Notes under the pieces: generated by a model
Databases searched by the model: none
Seen by the model: the letters and a program-made list of their open reading frames with translations, nothing else
What the model was told of the DNA's origin: nothing
Assembly: GCA_016187945.1 (NCBI GenBank)
Contig: JACPIT010000005.1
Coordinates: 62,001 to 126,000, forward strand
Direction: 5' to 3'
DNA length: 64,000 bases
Source: Opitutia bacterium
GTDB lineage: Bacteria > Verrucomicrobiota > Verrucomicrobiia > Opitutales > Opitutaceae
Shown here: positions 1-9,744 of the stretch, piece after piece
Position numbering within the stretch: position 1 is the stretch's first letter
How the letters are laid out: each line of letters opens with the position of its first letter
Program-made: the position numbers and the translations under genes

Positions 1-609
1 AGTCGTCCCGACGAGCCGCCTCGCGCCGCCGCCGCGCGGCGCGGAACGGAATCCGCGCCCTACCTGGAAATCTCCGCCGCCGAGATGGCGCGCATCAGCC
101 ACTATCCGACGCCATCGACGGTCCTCGCCGTCGGTAAAATCGTCCGCGCTCCGCTCGCGCCGCACGCACTCGACCGCGGCCTCACGCTCGCGCTCGACGG
201 CATCCAAGACCCGGGCAACGTCGGCACGCTGCTCCGCATCGCGGACTGGTTTGCGTTCGACCGCGTCGTGCTCTCGCCGGATTGCGCGGATCTTTTTTCC
301 CAGAAGGTCATCAACGCCAGCATGGGCTCCTTCGCGCGCGTTGCCGCGCACACCGCGCCGCTCGCAGAAGCGCTCGCAGGGTGCGCCGCGCCCGTGCTCG
401 GCTGCGATCTCGCGGGCGACGACGTGCACGCGCTGCCGGCGCTGCGCGACGCCGTCGTCGTGATCGGCAGCGAAGGACGCGGGCTCTCGCCCGCTGTCGC
501 CGCGCGCGTGACGCGCCGGGTGACGATCCCGAAGTTCGGCGGCGCGGAGTCGCTCAACGCCGCTGTCGCCGCCGCGATCGTGTGCGACAACCTGCGACGC
601 GTGCGGTAA
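1..609 (+). CDS. TrmH/SpoU-family RNA methyltransferase, 5'-partial (frame open to window start)
   Basis: LALDGIQDPGNVGTLLRIADWF, VIGSEGRGLSP and IPKFGGAESLNAAVAAAI are SpoU methylase motifs; frame 1 has no stop upstream of ATG 85. Confidence 0.9.
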   Translation, partial: SRPDEPPRAAAARRGTESAPYLEISAAEMARISHYPTPSTVLAVGKIVRAPLAPHALDRGLTLALDGIQDPGNVGTLLRIADWFAFDRVVLSPDCADLFSQKVINASMGSFARVAAHTAPLAEALAGCAAPVLGCDLAGDDVHALPALRDAVVVIGSEGRGLSPAVAARVTRRVTIPKFGGAESLNAAVAAAIVCDNLRRVR

Positions 610-657
610 GGCCGGCGCGGGCGACGCTCCTGAGCCGAACAGGCCACGCGCGCGCCC

Positions 658-1092
658 TTGACTTCACCCCGCGCCCGCGAATCTTTCCCGCCGGTGCCAC
701 GCCTCCGCCAACTCTCGCTCGCCTGCCTCGCTCTCGTGCTGTGGCTGTGGGGCACGCAGCATTGCACTCTGGAAGCGGCGGGCGTGCTCGACGGGTTCGG
801 CCTCGCGACCGCGTGTGACTCGGACGAGAGCGGCCATTGCACGACCGATGACTGCGACACGCTGGAGAGCGGCGCGTATCGCATCGCCGACTCCTCCATC
901 CACGTGCCCGCGCCCGAGGCGTGCGGCCCCGAGTGCTGGCTCTGCGTCGCGTTGCTCGCGCCGCGGGCGGAAGCGCCGGCCTGTTTCGCCACGACCGCGC
1001 CCGTCGCACTCGACGTGAGCTGGGTGCCCGCGCGACATTTCGAACGTCGCGCGGCGCCGCCGTCGCGCGCTCCCTCCGCGCTCCTCGCCTGA
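658..1092 (+). CDS. Small Cys-rich hypothetical protein upstream of metal efflux genes
   Basis: ORF with hydrophobic N-terminal segment and clustered Cys (CDSDESGHCTTDDCD; CGPECWLC). Confidence 0.55.
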   Translation: MTSPRARESFPPVPRLRQLSLACLALVLWLWGTQHCTLEAAGVLDGFGLATACDSDESGHCTTDDCDTLESGAYRIADSSIHVPAPEACGPECWLCVALLAPRAEAPACFATTAPVALDVSWVPARHFERRAAPPSRAPSALLA

Positions 1093-1204
1093 TCCGTTCC
1101 GTCGCGAACGGATAGGCCGCTTGCCGCACGCCCGCGCTCCGCGGGCGCCTCCCTCTACCCGGGCCGCGCCGTGCCCGACCGCCACGCTCACCCGCCGCTT
1201 CGTC

Positions 1205-2482
1205 ATGAAATTTTCCCGCCGCTCCCTCTTCGCGTTCCTCGCCGTCGCGCTCCTGCGCGCGCAACCCGCCGCGCCGCGCCCGATCGACGACGTCGTCGCC
1301 GAAATCCTCACCGGCAATCCCGAACTCGCGTTCTACACCGCCGAAATCGACGCCGCGCGCGCCGGTCTCGTTGCCGCCGGCACGCGCGACAATCCCGTGC
1401 TCTCCGTCGAAACCGGTCGCAAGCGCGTGCGCGACGCCGCGGGCGTCCTCGCCGGCGAAGGCGCCGCGTGGACCGTCTCCGTCGCGCAAACCTTCGAGTG
1501 GCCCGGTCGCCTCGCGCTGCGCAAGGCCGTCGCCAACCGCGACGTCGCGCTGGCCGAACTCGGTCTCGCGCGCTTCCGCGCCGCGCTCGCGCAACGCGCC
1601 CGCACGCTCGCGTTCTCGCTGCACGCCGCGCAGGAGCGCGCGACCGCAACCGCCGAGGTGGCCGCGCGCTACCGGGCGCTGCGCGACCTGTTTCTCGCGC
1701 GCGATCCCGGCGGCATCACGCCGCTGCTCGAGACGCGCGTCCTCGAAGCGCAGGAACTCGCGCTCCAGCGCCGCGCGACCGACGCGCAACTCGCCGTGCG
1801 CGCCGCACTGACCGAGCTGAACCAGTTGCGCGGCCGGCCCGCCGACGCGCCGCTCGCGATCGCTGCCGGCGCGCGGGAGTTTGCGCCCGCGCCCGACGTC
1901 GACGCGCTGCTCGCCGCGGCGCGGGAAAACAATTTCGAGTTCCGCGCCGCCAAACTCGAACTCGAACAGCAAGGCTTCGCCGTCTCGCTCGCGCGCCACG
2001 AGCGGCGTCCGGGTTTCACGGTCAGCCCCTACGTTTCGCAGGAGCACGCGGGAGATCGCGAGCGCACCGTCGGCATCGGCGTTTCGGTGCCGTTGCCCGT
2101 CACCCGTCGCGCGAGCGCCGGCGCGGCCGCGGCGGAAGCGCGGCGTCGTCAGGCCGAAACCGCCGTGCTCGTCGCGCAGCGCAACCTCGAGCGCGACGTC
2201 CTCACCGCGAGCCAGCGCTACGCCGCGAAGACGGCCGAGGTGGCGAATTGGTCGCCGGAGGCCGCGCAAAAATTCCGCGAGGCCGCCGAGTTGGCCGATC
2301 GGCACTACCGCCTCGGCGCCGTGCCGATCTCGACCTACGTCGAGCTGCAGAACGCCTACCTCGAGGCGATCGACGCGCTCTGCGCGACGGAACAGGACGC
2401 GCTTGAAGCCGCCGGCGCGCTCCAGCTCCTGACCGGTTGGGATCGTCCCTTCGTCACCCTCGCGACTCAAGGCCGGCCATGA
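1205..2482 (+). CDS. TolC/CzcC-family outer-membrane efflux protein
   Basis: Signal peptide from ATG 1205; long Ala/Glu-rich helical repeats; next to RND genes; stop overlaps next ATG (ATGA). Confidence 0.85.
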   Translation: MKFSRRSLFAFLAVALLRAQPAAPRPIDDVVAEILTGNPELAFYTAEIDAARAGLVAAGTRDNPVLSVETGRKRVRDAAGVLAGEGAAWTVSVAQTFEWPGRLALRKAVANRDVALAELGLARFRAALAQRARTLAFSLHAAQERATATAEVAARYRALRDLFLARDPGGITPLLETRVLEAQELALQRRATDAQLAVRAALTELNQLRGRPADAPLAIAAGAREFAPAPDVDALLAAARENNFEFRAAKLELEQQGFAVSLARHERRPGFTVSPYVSQEHAGDRERTVGIGVSVPLPVTRRASAGAAAAEARRRQAETAVLVAQRNLERDVLTASQRYAAKTAEVANWSPEAAQKFREAAELADRHYRLGAVPISTYVELQNAYLEAIDALCATEQDALEAAGALQLLTGWDRPFVTLATQGRP

Positions 2483-2934
2483 AAACCTTTCTCGTTCTCG
2501 CGGCGCTCGTCGCATGCGCTTTCCACCTCGGCGGCTGCGGCAAGGTCCGCGCCGCGGTCGACGCTACGCCCGAGCCGGCGCCCGCCGCCACCTACAAGGC
2601 CGGGCATGGCGTCCAACTTACCGCCGCGGCGCGGCAGTTCGCCGGCCTCGCGACTGCGGAGGTCGGCACGCGTGCCTTTGCCGGCGCGGACACGGTCGCC
2701 GCGGTGCCGCGCTCGGCGTTGTTGCGGACGGTGCGGGGCGATTTCGTCTACGTGGCGAACGGCGCCTGGTTCCTGCGCACTCCGGTGATCACGGGCGCGA
2801 CGGACACCACGCACGTGGAAATCAAAGAAGGACTCTACGAAGGCGACACGATCGTGGTTCGCGGCGTGCGCGCGCTGTCGCTGGCGGAGATCCAAGCGCT
2901 CAACGGAGGCGTCGGCTGCGCCGATGGACACTGA
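2479..2934 (+). CDS. Short lipoprotein resembling N- and C-terminal parts of an RND periplasmic adaptor
   Basis: Lipobox-like LGGCG; VPRSALLRTVRGDFVYVANGAWF...VEIKEGLYEGDTIVVRG resembles adaptor membrane-proximal region; coupled to both neighbours. Confidence 0.7.
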   Translation: MKTFLVLAALVACAFHLGGCGKVRAAVDATPEPAPAATYKAGHGVQLTAAARQFAGLATAEVGTRAFAGADTVAAVPRSALLRTVRGDFVYVANGAWFLRTPVITGATDTTHVEIKEGLYEGDTIVVRGVRALSLAEIQALNGGVGCADGH

Positions 2935-5900
2935 TGCTGGAACGCCTCATCGAATTTTCTCTGCGCAAGCGCGGGCTGGTCGTCTGCTGCTCGCTCATCC
3001 TCGTCGTCGCCGGGTTGTGGGCGGCCGCCCGCCTGCCGGTGGACGCCGTGCCCGACATCACGAACCCGCAGATTCAGATCAACGCCGCGGTGCCCGCCCT
3101 CGCGCCGGAGGAAATCGAGACGCTCGTGACCGTGCCCGTCGAAATGGAAATGGCCGGGCTGCCGGAGATGATCGAGCTGCGGTCGTTGTCCAAGTTCGGG
3201 CTCTCGCAGATCACGATGACGTTCCAGGACGGCGTGGACATTTACCGCCTGCGTCAGCTCGTGACGGAGCGCCTCGCACACGCGCGCGACCGTCTGCCGC
3301 CGGGCATCACGCCGGCGCTCGCGCCGATCAGCACGGGGCTGGGCGAAATCGTCTACTACACGGTGCGCTTTCGCCCCGGCGCACCCAGCGCGCCGCCGGA
3401 CCGCGCGGAACAACTCCGCCAGCTCCGCCTGCTGCACGACACCACGATCAAACCGTGGCTGCGCGCGACCCCAGGGCTGGCGGAGGTGAACGCCATCGGC
3501 GGCTACGAGAAGCAGATCGTGATCGCGCCCGATCCCGCCAAGCTCGCCGCCGCGGGCGTCAGTTTTCAGGATCTCGTTGCCGTCGTGCGCAACAGCACGA
3601 ACAACGCCGGGGGCGGCGTCCTCGAGTTGGGCGGCGAGGCGGTGGTCGTCCGCGCCGACACGCGCGCCAAAAGCCTCGCGGACCTCAGCGGCCTGCCGGT
3701 GAAGTTCGCCGGACGCGCGCGGCCGCTGCTCGTTTCCGATCTGGCGGACGTGTCGATCGGCTCGGCCGTGCGCTCGGGCGCTTCGACGGAGGACGGCGAG
3801 GAAACCGTCACCGGCGCCGCGATCATGCTGGCGGGCGAGAACGCCCGGCTGGTTTCGCAGGCCGTCGTCGCGCGACTCGCGCACATCCAGGAAAAACTGC
3901 CGGCGGGCGTCGAAGTGCGCGTGGTGTATGACCGCTCGGACCTCGTGAACGCGACGATCCAGACCGTGCAGCGCAACCTGGCCGAAGGCGCGATCCTGGT
4001 GGCGGCGATCCTGTTCGCCTTCCTCGGCCACTGGCGGGCGGCCCTCATCGTGTCGCTCGCGATCCCGCTGTCGTTTCTCGTCATGCTGACCGGGATGGTG
4101 GAGGCGAAAATCAGCGCCAATCTCATGAGCCTCGGCGCGATCGATTTCGGCCTCATCGTCGACGGCGCGATCGTGATGGTGGAAAACATCCTCCGGCACA
4201 TCGCCGCGAAACAGCACGCGCTCGGCCGGGAACTCACCGCGGGCGAGCGGCTGGCCGAGGTGAAGCGCTCCGCCCGCGAAGTGGGGCGCCCGATGTTTTT
4301 CGGCGTGCTGATCATCACGCTGGTCTACGTGCCGATTCTCGCGCTCACGGGCGTCGAGGGTAAGATGTTCCGGCCGATGGCGGCGGCGGTGATGTTCGCG
4401 CTCGCGGGCGCGCTCGTGCTCGCGCTGACGCTCATGCCCGCGCTTTGTTCGTGGTTCCTGCGCGGCCGGATCGACGAGCGCGACGGCTTCGCGGTGCGCG
4501 CGGCCAAAGCGGTCTACGCCCCGCTGCTCGAGCGCGCGTTGCGGTGGCGCGGGCTGGTCGTCGGCGTGGCGTTGCTGCTGTTCGCCGGCGCCGGCTGGGG
4601 CTTCACGCAGCTCGGCGCGGAGTTTGTGCCGCAGCTCGACGAAGGCTCGCTCTCGATCCAGATGATCCGCGGCAACAGCGTGGCGCTGGGCGACTCGGTG
4701 GCGTTGCAGCGCGCCTCCGAACGGCTGTTGCGGGAAAAATTTCCGGAGATCAGCCACCTCTTCGCGCGGATCGGCACGGCGGAAATCGCCACCGATCCGA
4801 TGGGGCCGAACGTGTCCGACACCTACGTCTTTCTCACGCCGCGGGAAAAATGGCGCACGATCGACGGGCGCCCCGCGACGAAAGCGGAGCTGGCCGAATC
4901 GATGCGCCGCGAACTCGTCGCCGCGGTGCCGGGGCAGACGTATCTGTTCACGCAACCGATTCAGATGCGGTTCAACGAAATCATGGCCGGCGCCCGCGCC
5001 GACCTGTCGCTCAAAATCTACGGCGACGACTACGCCGAGCTGGAGCGCCTCGCGACCGCCGCCCGCGATGTGTTGCGCGGCGTGCGGGGCGGTGGCGACG
5101 TGGAGTTCGAGGCGCTCGGCCGGGTGCCGATGCTCGAAATCACACCGAAACGCCCCGCGCTCCAAGGGCTCGGTCTGCACGCCGACGAGATCAACGCCGT
5201 CGTCGGCACCGCGCTCGCGGGCGAAGCGGCCGGGACGCTCCTCGACGGCAGCCGGCGCTACGACGTCGTCGTGCGCCTGCCGGAAGCCGAGCGGCTGAAC
5301 CTCGCCGGCCTGCGGCGACTACCGGTCGTCGCGGCGGGCGGCGTGCAGGTTCCTTTCGAGCGCGTGGCGGAAATCGCCGTGGCCGATCGCGTCGGAACGA
5401 TCGCCCGCGAGGACACGCAACGACGCGTCGCCATTCTCGTCAACGTCCGCGGCCGCGACACCGAGGGCTTCGTCCGCGAGGCGGCGGCCAAGCTGCGCGA
5501 GCAGGTGAAATTTCCGCCGGGCTACGCCTTCGAGTTCGGCGGCCAATTCGAAAACCTGCAGGCCGCGCGCGCGCGCTTGCTGATCGTCGTGCCCGCGGCG
5601 CTCGCGCTGATTTTCGGGCTGATCTACGCGAGCTTCGGCAACGCCCGCCAGGCGATGCTGATTTTCCTCTGCGTGCCGCTCGCGGCGACCGGCGGCGTCG
5701 CGGCGCTGTGGTTGCGCGACATGCCTTTCACCATCTCCGCCGCCGTCGGTTTCATCGCGCTGTCCGGCATCGCCGTGCTCAACGGCATCATGCTGATCAG
5801 CTTCATCAATCAGCTCCGCGCCGAGGGAAAAGACGTCCGTCCGGCCGTCGTCGAGGGCACGCTCACGCGTCTGCGTCCGAAGCTGATGACGGCGCTCGTC

Positions 5901-6086
5901 GCCTCGCTCGGCTTCGTGCCCATGGCCCTTTCCACCGGGCCCGGCGCGGAGGTCCAGCGTCCGCTCGCCACGGTCGTGATCGGCGGCGTCATCACGTCCA
6001 CGTTCCTCACGCTGGTTCTGTTGCCGATCCTCTACGACTGGATGGAGCGGGGCCGCGCGCGCTCCGAACCCGCCACCAAAACCTGA
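2934..6086 (+). CDS. CzcA/CusA-family heavy-metal RND transporter
   Basis: ~1050 aa; MLERLIEFSLRKRGLVV start; DFGLIVDGAIVMVEN TM4 motif; ATG 2934 overlaps upstream TGA. Confidence 0.95.
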   Translation: MLERLIEFSLRKRGLVVCCSLILVVAGLWAAARLPVDAVPDITNPQIQINAAVPALAPEEIETLVTVPVEMEMAGLPEMIELRSLSKFGLSQITMTFQDGVDIYRLRQLVTERLAHARDRLPPGITPALAPISTGLGEIVYYTVRFRPGAPSAPPDRAEQLRQLRLLHDTTIKPWLRATPGLAEVNAIGGYEKQIVIAPDPAKLAAAGVSFQDLVAVVRNSTNNAGGGVLELGGEAVVVRADTRAKSLADLSGLPVKFAGRARPLLVSDLADVSIGSAVRSGASTEDGEETVTGAAIMLAGENARLVSQAVVARLAHIQEKLPAGVEVRVVYDRSDLVNATIQTVQRNLAEGAILVAAILFAFLGHWRAALIVSLAIPLSFLVMLTGMVEAKISANLMSLGAIDFGLIVDGAIVMVENILRHIAAKQHALGRELTAGERLAEVKRSAREVGRPMFFGVLIITLVYVPILALTGVEGKMFRPMAAAVMFALAGALVLALTLMPALCSWFLRGRIDERDGFAVRAAKAVYAPLLERALRWRGLVVGVALLLFAGAGWGFTQLGAEFVPQLDEGSLSIQMIRGNSVALGDSVALQRASERLLREKFPEISHLFARIGTAEIATDPMGPNVSDTYVFLTPREKWRTIDGRPATKAELAESMRRELVAAVPGQTYLFTQPIQMRFNEIMAGARADLSLKIYGDDYAELERLATAARDVLRGVRGGGDVEFEALGRVPMLEITPKRPALQGLGLHADEINAVVGTALAGEAAGTLLDGSRRYDVVVRLPEAERLNLAGLRRLPVVAAGGVQVPFERVAEIAVADRVGTIAREDTQRRVAILVNVRGRDTEGFVREAAAKLREQVKFPPGYAFEFGGQFENLQAARARLLIVVPAALALIFGLIYASFGNARQAMLIFLCVPLAATGGVAALWLRDMPFTISAAVGFIALSGIAVLNGIMLISFINQLRAEGKDVRPAVVEGTLTRLRPKLMTALVASLGFVPMALSTGPGAEVQRPLATVVIGGVITSTFLTLVLLPILYDWMERGRARSEPATKT

Positions 6087-6119
6087 AAACGAATCGCCCG
6101 ACTCTCACCATAAACCCAC

Positions 6120-6557
6120 ATGAAAATCCCTCGTCTCCTCCTCCCGTTCGCCGCGCTCTGCGCGGTGGTGTGCGCCCACGCCGAAAACATCGTCGGCGGC
6201 CCGAAAGGCGGCCGCCTGCTCGAGACCGAGCCGCTCCGCGCCGAGTTCTTCGTCACGCCCGAGCGCAAAGTGGAAATCGTTTTCTACGACGCGGCGCTCA
6301 AGCCGGTCGCGCCCGGCGCGCAGAGCGTGACCGTCACCGCCGAGCCGGCCGGCGGACGCGTGAAGCTCGAACTCGAGAAAACCGCGACCGGCTTCCTCTC
6401 GACGCAGCCGTTGCCGGAAGGCGGGCCTTACCGCGTCGTCGTGCAAGCGCGCGCAGACGCGGAAGCAAAGCCGCGGAACTTCCGCATCGATCTGAACCTC
6501 GCCCCCTGCGGCGAGTGCCAGCGCGCGGAATACGCCTGCATTTGCGAGGGACATTGA
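6120..6557 (+). CDS. Secreted small protein with C-terminal Cys cluster
   Basis: Signal peptide; C-terminus CGECQRAEYACICEGH; directly downstream of RND gene. Confidence 0.65.
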   Translation: MKIPRLLLPFAALCAVVCAHAENIVGGPKGGRLLETEPLRAEFFVTPERKVEIVFYDAALKPVAPGAQSVTVTAEPAGGRVKLELEKTATGFLSTQPLPEGGPYRVVVQARADAEAKPRNFRIDLNLAPCGECQRAEYACICEGH

Positions 6558-6624
6558 TCCCGCGTCGCGTGCGTGCGGGCAACCGCGGGGCGTGAAGCCC
6601 CTCGCATCGCGATCGCACGCGTGC

Positions 6625-6720
6625 GGTAGGGCCGGTCTGCGACCGGCCTCGTCGGATTTTCGCTCGCGGATGAGGCGCGCGAGTGCCGCTTCGTTTTGGC
6701 CGGTCGGAGACCGGCCCCAC
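6625..6720. repeat. Intergenic inverted repeat, family C (GTAGGGCCGGT..GACCGGCC)
   Basis: ggtagggccggtctgcgaccggcc ... ggccggtcggagaccggccccac. Confidence 0.85.
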
Positions 6721-6727
6721 TTTCGGG

Positions 6728-8566
6728 CTACTTCCGGCGCGCGATCCAGGCGCGGACGTTTTCCTCGAGTAGGTCCATCGGCAGCGCGCCGTCCTTCAGC
6801 ACGAGGTCGTGGTAGGCACGCAGGTCGAACTTCGGGCCGAGTCCCTTTTTCGCGAGTTCGCGCAGCTCGACGATCTTCAGCATGCCGACCTTGTAGGCGG
6901 TGGCCTGGCCGGGCCAGACGATGTAGCGGTTCGTCTCGGTGAAGATGTCGCGCTCGGGATTCGGCGTGTTTTGGCGGAAGTAATCCATCACCTGCTCGCG
7001 CGTCCAGTGCTTGGCGTGGAGGCCGGTGTCGACGACGAGACGCACGGCGCGCAGCAGCTCGTCGTAGAGGCGGCCGAAGTCCATCATCGGATCCTGATAG
7101 TAGCCGAATTCCTTCGGAAAATACTCGGCGTAGAGCGCCCAGCCCTCGACGTAGGCGGTGTTGCCGCCGTATTTGCGGAAGCGCGGGATGCCCTGCAGCT
7201 CCTGCGAAATCGCGATCTGCATGTGGTGGCCGGGAATCGCCTCGTGGTGTGCGAGCGTTTCCATCTCGAAGATCGGCACGCCGCGCATGTCGACGGTGTT
7301 GACGTAGTAAACGCCCGGCCGCGAACCGTCGGGCGCCGGCTCTTCGTAGAACGCGCCGGCGGAGCCCTTCTCGCGGAATGGCTCGACGACCTTCACGAGC
7401 AACGGCGCCTTCGGCTTCACGCCGAAGAACTCGTCGAGTCGCGCGTTCATCTCGTCGATGATCTGCTGCGCGCGCTTCAGGTAGGCGGCTTTGCCCTCGG
7501 GCGTGGTCGGGTAGTAGAACTCGTCGCTCTCCTTCACGTGCTTGAAGAAGGCCTGCAGGTCGCCCTTGAAGCCGACGCGCTGCATGATCGCCTGCATCTC
7601 GTGGTGGATGCGCGCGACTTCGCGGAGGCCGAGCTGGTGCACCTCCTCAGGCGTCATCTTCGTGGTCGTCGAGGAGCGCAGGCGGAATTTGTAGTAGTCG
7701 TCGCCGTCGGGCAGTTTCCAGACGCCGTCGTCGGTCGTGGCGACTTTCTCCTGCGCTTCGAGCACGCCGATGAGTTTCGCGTAGGCGGGCTGGACCGCTT
7801 CGACGAGCGCCGCGCGGGCGTCGGTGAGGAGCTGCTGTCGTGTGGCGGCGTCGACGTCCTTGAGCGCGCCGATCTTCGCCTGCGCGTCTTCCCAGAGCGG
7901 GCTCGGTTTGCCCGACTGGTCGAACGGCTCGCCGGTGACGACTTCGTGGCACGACTCGAGCACGAGACCGAAGACGAATTTCGGCGGAAGGACGCCCTTC
8001 GTCTGACGCGTCTGGATCATCGCAACGATCTGGTCGAACAGCGGCGCCATGCCGCGCAGGCGCGCGATGTAGGCGCGGGCGTCGGCGGCGTTGTCGACGC
8101 GGTGGTAGTTGATGAGGAACGCGGGCACCTGCGAGTGCAGGCCGCCCATCTGCTCGAGCGGGTAATTGTGGTAGCGCCAGCGCCAGCCCTCGATCGCCTC
8201 CTCCGTCTGCCGCGCGAAGAGCCGGTAGCTCACCTTCGTCTGGTCATCGAGCGCCTCGAAGTTGATCGAGCGCTTGAGCTCGGCGAGCTGCTGGACCGTG
8301 AGCGAGAAATCCTCGAGCGCCTTCTGCTCCGAGAGATCGTCCCACTTGTCGTAGTCCTTTTTGAGACCGAGTTGGGTTTCGGTCATCGGGCTGCGCGCGA
8401 CGTTCTCGTCGAACACGCGCTCGAAAAACGCGTTGGCTTTGGCGGACTCGGCGGCGACACGTGCGTCAGCCGTGGCGGCGACTTCGTCCGAGGCGTGGGC
8501 GGCGGCGAAGGATGCAGCGGCGGTCATGGTCAGCACGCCAGCGACGAGCAAGGAACGGGGATTCAT
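6728..8566 (-). CDS. DUF885 family protein (putative metallopeptidase-like)
   Basis: Signal peptide from ATG 8566; ETLAHHEAIPGHHMQIA, YVEGWALYAEY and GQATAYKVG motifs. Confidence 0.9.
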   Translation of the reverse strand: MNPRSLLVAGVLTMTAAASFAAAHASDEVAATADARVAAESAKANAFFERVFDENVARSPMTETQLGLKKDYDKWDDLSEQKALEDFSLTVQQLAELKRSINFEALDDQTKVSYRLFARQTEEAIEGWRWRYHNYPLEQMGGLHSQVPAFLINYHRVDNAADARAYIARLRGMAPLFDQIVAMIQTRQTKGVLPPKFVFGLVLESCHEVVTGEPFDQSGKPSPLWEDAQAKIGALKDVDAATRQQLLTDARAALVEAVQPAYAKLIGVLEAQEKVATTDDGVWKLPDGDDYYKFRLRSSTTTKMTPEEVHQLGLREVARIHHEMQAIMQRVGFKGDLQAFFKHVKESDEFYYPTTPEGKAAYLKRAQQIIDEMNARLDEFFGVKPKAPLLVKVVEPFREKGSAGAFYEEPAPDGSRPGVYYVNTVDMRGVPIFEMETLAHHEAIPGHHMQIAISQELQGIPRFRKYGGNTAYVEGWALYAEYFPKEFGYYQDPMMDFGRLYDELLRAVRLVVDTGLHAKHWTREQVMDYFRQNTPNPERDIFTETNRYIVWPGQATAYKVGMLKIVELRELAKKGLGPKFDLRAYHDLVLKDGALPMDLLEENVRAWIARRK

Positions 8567-8608
8567 GTTGCCGCCGAGGAAACACAGCGCAGCGAACGCA
8601 GCAAGAAA

Positions 8609-8701
8609 GTAGGGCCGGTCCGCGACCGGCCAAAGAAATCCTCGTTCGCCCACCGCATTCGCGATCAACATTCGCCCAGGCCGGTCGAAGACCGGCCCTA
8701 C
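8609..8701. repeat. Intergenic inverted repeat, family C
   Basis: gtagggccggtccgcgaccggcc ... ggccggtcgaagaccggccctac. Confidence 0.85.
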
Positions 8702-8702
8702 C

Positions 8703-9719
8703 TCAGCACTCGTAACTCACGCCGAGCTGCGCGAGCCACTCGTCGAGCACGGCCATGTTGCCGAGCGTGTCGGCGGGCGTCATGGCCGCGACCTCGCGTT
8801 CGCCGCGCGCGAGCGCGTCGGCGACGGCGTCCGCTTCGAGCGCGTAGAGCGGACCGGGCGCGGGCACGGCGATTTCCTCCGGCTCGGCCGCGTCGGCGCG
8901 GCGCAAAGTGAACCGCGCCTCGGCCCCGGGAAAAAACGGCGTCGGAATCTCGATCAGTCCACCCGTGCCGTGGAGCCGCGCGCAAATCTCGCGCGGACCC
9001 GCGAAGCCGCACGCGAGGCGCGCCACGATGCCGTTGCCGAAGGTTGCGACGGCCGCGGCGTATTCGTCGACGTGCGTCGTGGCGTTGAGGCGGCCGATGC
9101 CTTTGAACTGCACCGGCTCGACGAAAGCCCGACCTTGCGCGGCGCCGGCCATGCGGCGCGCGAACGACACCGGATAGCAGCCGAGATCGAGAATGCCGCC
9201 GCCGCCGAGTTCGCGGTTGTAGGCACGGTGCGCGGCGTCGAACGGGAAATCGACCGCGAACGTCGCGTCGATCATCCGCAACTCGCCGATCGCGCCGGAG
9301 CGAATCAGCTCGGCCAGGCGCGCCGTCTGCGGATGGCAGCGATACATGAACGCCTCCATCAGCAGCACGCCACGACGGCGCGCGACCTCGACCATGCGCT
9401 GCGCATCACTGCCGCGGACCGCGAGCGGTTTTTCGCAAAGAATGTGTTTCCCCGCCGCGGCGGCCGCGAGCGTCCACTCGAGGTGCTGCGGGTGCGGCGG
9501 CGCGATGTAGACGGCTTGCACGGTCGGATCGGCCAGCAGCGCCGCGTAACTGCCGTGCGCGCGCACGCCGCCGAATTCGGCGGCGAAGCGGTCCGCGGTT
9601 TCCTGCGCGCGGCTGCCGATGGCGACGAGCCGGCTCGTGCGCGACTCGCGAATGTCGGATGCGAACCGTCGCGCGATCGTGCCCGTGCCGAGAATACCCC
9701 ACTGCAAACCGTCGCTCAT
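8703..9719 (-). CDS. Gfo/Idh/MocA family oxidoreductase
   Basis: WGILGTGTIARRFASDI; YIAPPHPQHLEWTLAAAAAGKHILCEKPLA. Confidence 0.95.
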   Translation of the reverse strand: MSDGLQWGILGTGTIARRFASDIRESRTSRLVAIGSRAQETADRFAAEFGGVRAHGSYAALLADPTVQAVYIAPPHPQHLEWTLAAAAAGKHILCEKPLAVRGSDAQRMVEVARRRGVLLMEAFMYRCHPQTARLAELIRSGAIGELRMIDATFAVDFPFDAAHRAYNRELGGGGILDLGCYPVSFARRMAGAAQGRAFVEPVQFKGIGRLNATTHVDEYAAAVATFGNGIVARLACGFAGPREICARLHGTGGLIEIPTPFFPGAEARFTLRRADAAEPEEIAVPAPGPLYALEADAVADALARGEREVAAMTPADTLGNMAVLDEWLAQLGVSYEC

Positions 9720-9744
9720 GGCGTGGCGCGAGGCGGCGTTGACG

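Noticed and set aside
2835-5180. 781-aa minus-strand ORF antisense to the RND pump
   Set aside because: His/Arg/Glu-rich high-GC artefact antisense to a clearly conserved CDS
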